Source: an uncultured Clostridia bacterium (GTDB taxonomy: Bacteria; Bacillota; Clostridia; Oscillospirales; CAG-272). From it: 33,897 nucleotides of DNA. Below the pieces are notes generated by a model. That model saw only the letters and a list, made by a program, of their open reading frames with translations. It was not told the DNA's origin and made no database searches. The DNA lies in NCBI GenBank assembly GCA_947627475.1, contig CANQWE010000016.1:1-33897 (forward strand), given 5' to 3'. The translations under genes and the position numbers were made by a program. Shown one piece after another: positions 31,476-33,897 of this stretch (positions within the stretch are counted from its first letter, which is position 1; the number at the start of each line of letters is the position of its first letter).

Positions 31476-32936
31476 ATGCATCCCGGATATCTGCTTATTC
31501 CAATCGTATTCCCGATCCTGGCCGGGCTTTTCACCTATCTGCTGCCCCTTTCCAAGGAATGGATGCGTCGGATGTACTTTATCGCCGTAATGTTCCTGAA
31601 TGCAGGATTTATGTGGGTACTTTTGTTTTTCACTCCCTCTGGCAGCCTTGTGCTGCTGGAATTTACCGATACCCTGCAGTTGTCTCTGCGTTTGGATGGG
31701 ATGGGGAAAATTTTTGCAGGACTGGTATCCGCTCTGTGGCCCATCACCTTATTATATGCCTTTGACTATATGAAAAAGGAGGCGGATCAAAGGCGTTTCT
31801 GGGCGTTTTTCACCATGGCCTTCGGGATCACCCTGGGTATCGCCCTGGCAGCCAACCTTTTGACGATGTATCTTTTTTATGAAATGCTCACCCTTGTCAC
31901 CATTCCTCTTGTGATCCATTCCATGACCAAGGAAGCCCTGGCGGCAGGCAAAAAGTATATGATTTACTCCTTCGGAGGAGCGGCCTTTGCCTTTCTGGGC
32001 CTTGCATATGTCCTTGCCGCCGGCGCTTCTGATTTTGTTCCGGGCGGATTTCTATCTGCACAAGCTGCAGACAGCCAGGCTGTGCTCTTCTGGTTTTTCG
32101 GCTTTGTGGGATTTGGTGTGAAGGCCGCCCTCTTTCCTCTCCACGGATGGCTTCCCACCGCCTCGGTTGCCCCGACCCCTGTCACCGCCCTGCTTCATGC
32201 GGTGGCCATTGTTAAGGCAGGCGCCTTTGCCGTAATACGTCTCACCTACTACACCTTCGGCACAGAGGGGATCCGGGGTTCCTGGGCACAGCAGGCCGCT
32301 ATGACGCTTACGCTGATCACCATTCTGTATGGATCTGTCATGGCGCTGCGGCAGACGCATTTCAAACGGCGGTTGGCTTATTCTACCATATCCAATCTGT
32401 CTTACGTTCTGTTTGGGATCACCCTGCTCACCGATACAGGGCTCATCGCTTCCCTGCTCCATCTGGTCTTCCACTCTCTGATCAAAATCGTGGCTTTTTT
32501 TGCAGCCGGCGCCGTACTTCAGTATACCGGTAAGCAGAAGATCTCTTCCCTGGAGGGAATCGGTCGATATATGCCGGTGACCTTTGCTGCGTTTACCATC
32601 TCCGCCCTGTCCCTTACCGGGATCCCGCCGCTGAGCGGATTCTTCAGCAAGTGGTACCTCTCCCTTGCTGCCTTGGATGTTGGCGGAGTTTTGGAAATCG
32701 CCGGCATATGTGTGCTGCTGATTTCCGCTGTGCTGACCGCGGTATATCTCATCACCATCTGCGTTCAAGCCTACTTTCCCCGGAACTACAAAGCATTGAT
32801 CTGCACGTCGGAAAACTGCCGGGAAGCCGGTCCACTTATGACTGTGCCCATGCTGCTATTGTCCGCGCTGACCATTGCATGCGGACTGTTTGGACCACAG
32901 ATCGCTGACTTTTTTATAAAGGTGGTGCTGGGATGA
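31476..32936 (+). CDS. Antiporter-like membrane subunit 3 (MrpA/NuoL-like)
   Basis: A 486-residue subunit with Glu136 in FYEMLTLV, Lys216 in FGVKAALFPLH, His223, Lys247 in AIVKAGAF, His333 and Lys337 in FHSLIK, and Lys392 in FFSKWY. The stretch WLPTASVAPTPVTALLHAV is closer to MrpA/NuoL (TxVSALLHAA type) than to MrpD, so it may stand in for the N-terminal part of MrpA, with the separate MbhD and MbhE units replacing its C-terminus. AAGGAGGG lies six bases before the ATG. The stop overlaps the next start (ATGA). Confidence 0.92.
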   Translation: MHPGYLLIPIVFPILAGLFTYLLPLSKEWMRRMYFIAVMFLNAGFMWVLLFFTPSGSLVLLEFTDTLQLSLRLDGMGKIFAGLVSALWPITLLYAFDYMKKEADQRRFWAFFTMAFGITLGIALAANLLTMYLFYEMLTLVTIPLVIHSMTKEALAAGKKYMIYSFGGAAFAFLGLAYVLAAGASDFVPGGFLSAQAADSQAVLFWFFGFVGFGVKAALFPLHGWLPTASVAPTPVTALLHAVAIVKAGAFAVIRLTYYTFGTEGIRGSWAQQAAMTLTLITILYGSVMALRQTHFKRRLAYSTISNLSYVLFGITLLTDTGLIASLLHLVFHSLIKIVAFFAAGAVLQYTGKQKISSLEGIGRYMPVTFAAFTISALSLTGIPPLSGFFSKWYLSLAALDVGGVLEIAGICVLLISAVLTAVYLITICVQAYFPRNYKALICTSENCREAGPLMTVPMLLLSALTIACGLFGPQIADFFIKVVLG

Positions 32937-33897
32937 TCTATAGTCTCACTGTTTTTCTATCTATTTTGGCCGCTCCTGCGGCATATTGGATCGGCAAAAA
33001 AAATAGCCGTGCCATGTATATACTCACCATTGCCGCCTGCATCAGTACCCTGGTGCTGTCGGCCCTTCCCCTTCTTCTGCGTGACAGTACAGACGCATAT
33101 TTCAGTTTACTGGGACTGCGCCTGCAAAGCGGCGGACTAGGCGGACTGTACGGGGTAGTCGCTGCCCTGCTTTGGACCCTGGCCGGGCTGTTTTCCCCCC
33201 GGTATTTTCGGAGCAAATCGGACACGCCCCGGTATATCTTTTTCTTTCTGCTCACATTGGGCGCCACAATGGGGGTCTTTCTAGCGGCAGATCTGCTAAC
33301 CTTGTTTATCTTTTTCGAAGGGATGTCTCTGGCATCCTGTGCCTGGGTTGTCCATACACAGACAAAGGCGGCGCTGGAAGCGTCAAAAACCTATCTGACC
33401 CTCTCTGTGACAGGCGGGCTGGTTTTGCTGATGGGCCTCTTTCTACTGGACAGCAGCACAGGAACGCTGGTGATCCGTGAGCTGCACGCTGCAGCGGATC
33501 CCAATGCCCTGCTTCCTGCATGTCTGTGCCTTCTTTTCGGCTTTGGTACCAAGGCAGGTATCTTCCCACTGCATATTTGGCTGCCCAAAGCCCATCCTGA
33601 GGCGCCCGCCCCTGCCTCCGCGCTGTTATCCGGTGTCCTCACCAAAGCCGGCTGCTATGGTGCGCTTCTGATTACGCTACGCCTGATGGGCGACTCCTAT
33701 CTTTGGAACAGTATTCTACTGGTGCTGGGTCTGATCACCATGCTGATCGGAGCGATTCCCGCACTGTTTGCAACCCAGCTGAAACGGATCCTGGCCCTTT
33801 CCTCCCTGTCACAAATTGGCTTCATTTTCACCGGCATCGCCATGGTTGGATTTGCCGAGGAGTCCTCTCTGGCGGCACAGGGAACGGTATTGTATAT
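32933..33897 (+). CDS. Antiporter-like membrane subunit 4, 3' end outside window
   Basis: The frame is open from the ATG at 32933, which overlaps the stop of subunit 3, to the window edge: 321 codons without a stop, about two thirds of a usual 480-500 residue protein. Visible key residues are Glu129 in FFEGMSLAS, Lys207 in FGTKAGIFPLH, His214 and Lys238 in VLTKAG. WLPKAHPEAPAPASALLSG is typical of the family (MrpD/HyfB-like). The distal lysine of TM12 lies beyond the edge. This is the fourth consecutive antiporter-like subunit and suggests that the operon continues. Confidence 0.92.
   Translation, partial: MIYSLTVFLSILAAPAAYWIGKKNSRAMYILTIAACISTLVLSALPLLLRDSTDAYFSLLGLRLQSGGLGGLYGVVAALLWTLAGLFSPRYFRSKSDTPRYIFFFLLTLGATMGVFLAADLLTLFIFFEGMSLASCAWVVHTQTKAALEASKTYLTLSVTGGLVLLMGLFLLDSSTGTLVIRELHAAADPNALLPACLCLLFGFGTKAGIFPLHIWLPKAHPEAPAPASALLSGVLTKAGCYGALLITLRLMGDSYLWNSILLVLGLITMLIGAIPALFATQLKRILALSSLSQIGFIFTGIAMVGFAEESSLAAQGTVLY

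Overview
The window looks like chromosomal DNA of an anaerobic Firmicute of class Clostridia, probably an Oscillospiraceae/Ruminococcaceae-type gut or rumen organism. The reasons are an Rnf operon in the order C-D-G-E-A-B followed by a NusG-domain-II protein and a Gx transporter, the Firmicute block yybS-gdpP-rplI-dnaB, a secreted BspA-type leucine-rich-repeat protein ending in a dockerin, the short clostridial pyrophosphatase-like protein, and Gram-positive ribosome binding sites and sigma-A promoters. The genus cannot be fixed from the sequence alone. I see no tRNA, rRNA, CRISPR array, transposase or phage gene.

Layout. Positions 1-1895 hold the 3' part of an EF-G-like GTPase gene, ended by a hairpin and followed by a structured, repeat-like intergenic stretch. 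A stand-alone sugar-ABC ATPase (ugpC/msmX type) lies at 2239-3351 on the minus strand. Next is a minus-strand operon (8201 to 3544): murD followed by three different M42 metallo-aminopeptidases. Divergent from murD runs yybS-gdpP-rplI-dnaB (8384-13294), which joins c-di-AMP turnover to ribosome and replication genes. Then come a short pyrophosphatase-like protein (minus), the glycolytic pair pgk-tpiA (plus) and the LRR-dockerin surface protein (minus).

The most interesting part is 18541-33897. A minus-strand operon encodes the complete six-subunit Rnf complex (ferredoxin:NAD+ oxidoreductase, an ion-pumping redox enzyme), with NusG_II and Gx-transporter genes at its end. Divergent from it, across a 286-bp promoter region, is a plus-strand operon in membrane-bound-hydrogenase (Mbh) order: MrpE, MrpF, MrpG, MbhD, an MbhE-MrpB fusion, MrpC, then at least four consecutive NuoL/M/N-type antiporter-like subunits. 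The last is cut by the window end. No single long MrpA exists, so this looks like the antiporter half of an Mbh/Mbs/Mbx-like or related energy-converting complex rather than a plain Mrp antiporter. If so, the redox module (NuoB/C/D/H/I-like) should lie beyond the right edge; this is inference. Both operons start from near-consensus promoters, and a perfect 13-bp inverted repeat places one copy at each promoter, which suggests joint control.

Together, the Rnf complex would couple reduced ferredoxin to NADH and an ion gradient, while the divergent complex would exchange or pump Na+/H+, possibly coupled to a second ferredoxin-linked reaction. The rest of the window is mainly housekeeping: translation, peptidoglycan, c-di-AMP, replication, glycolysis and peptide turnover.
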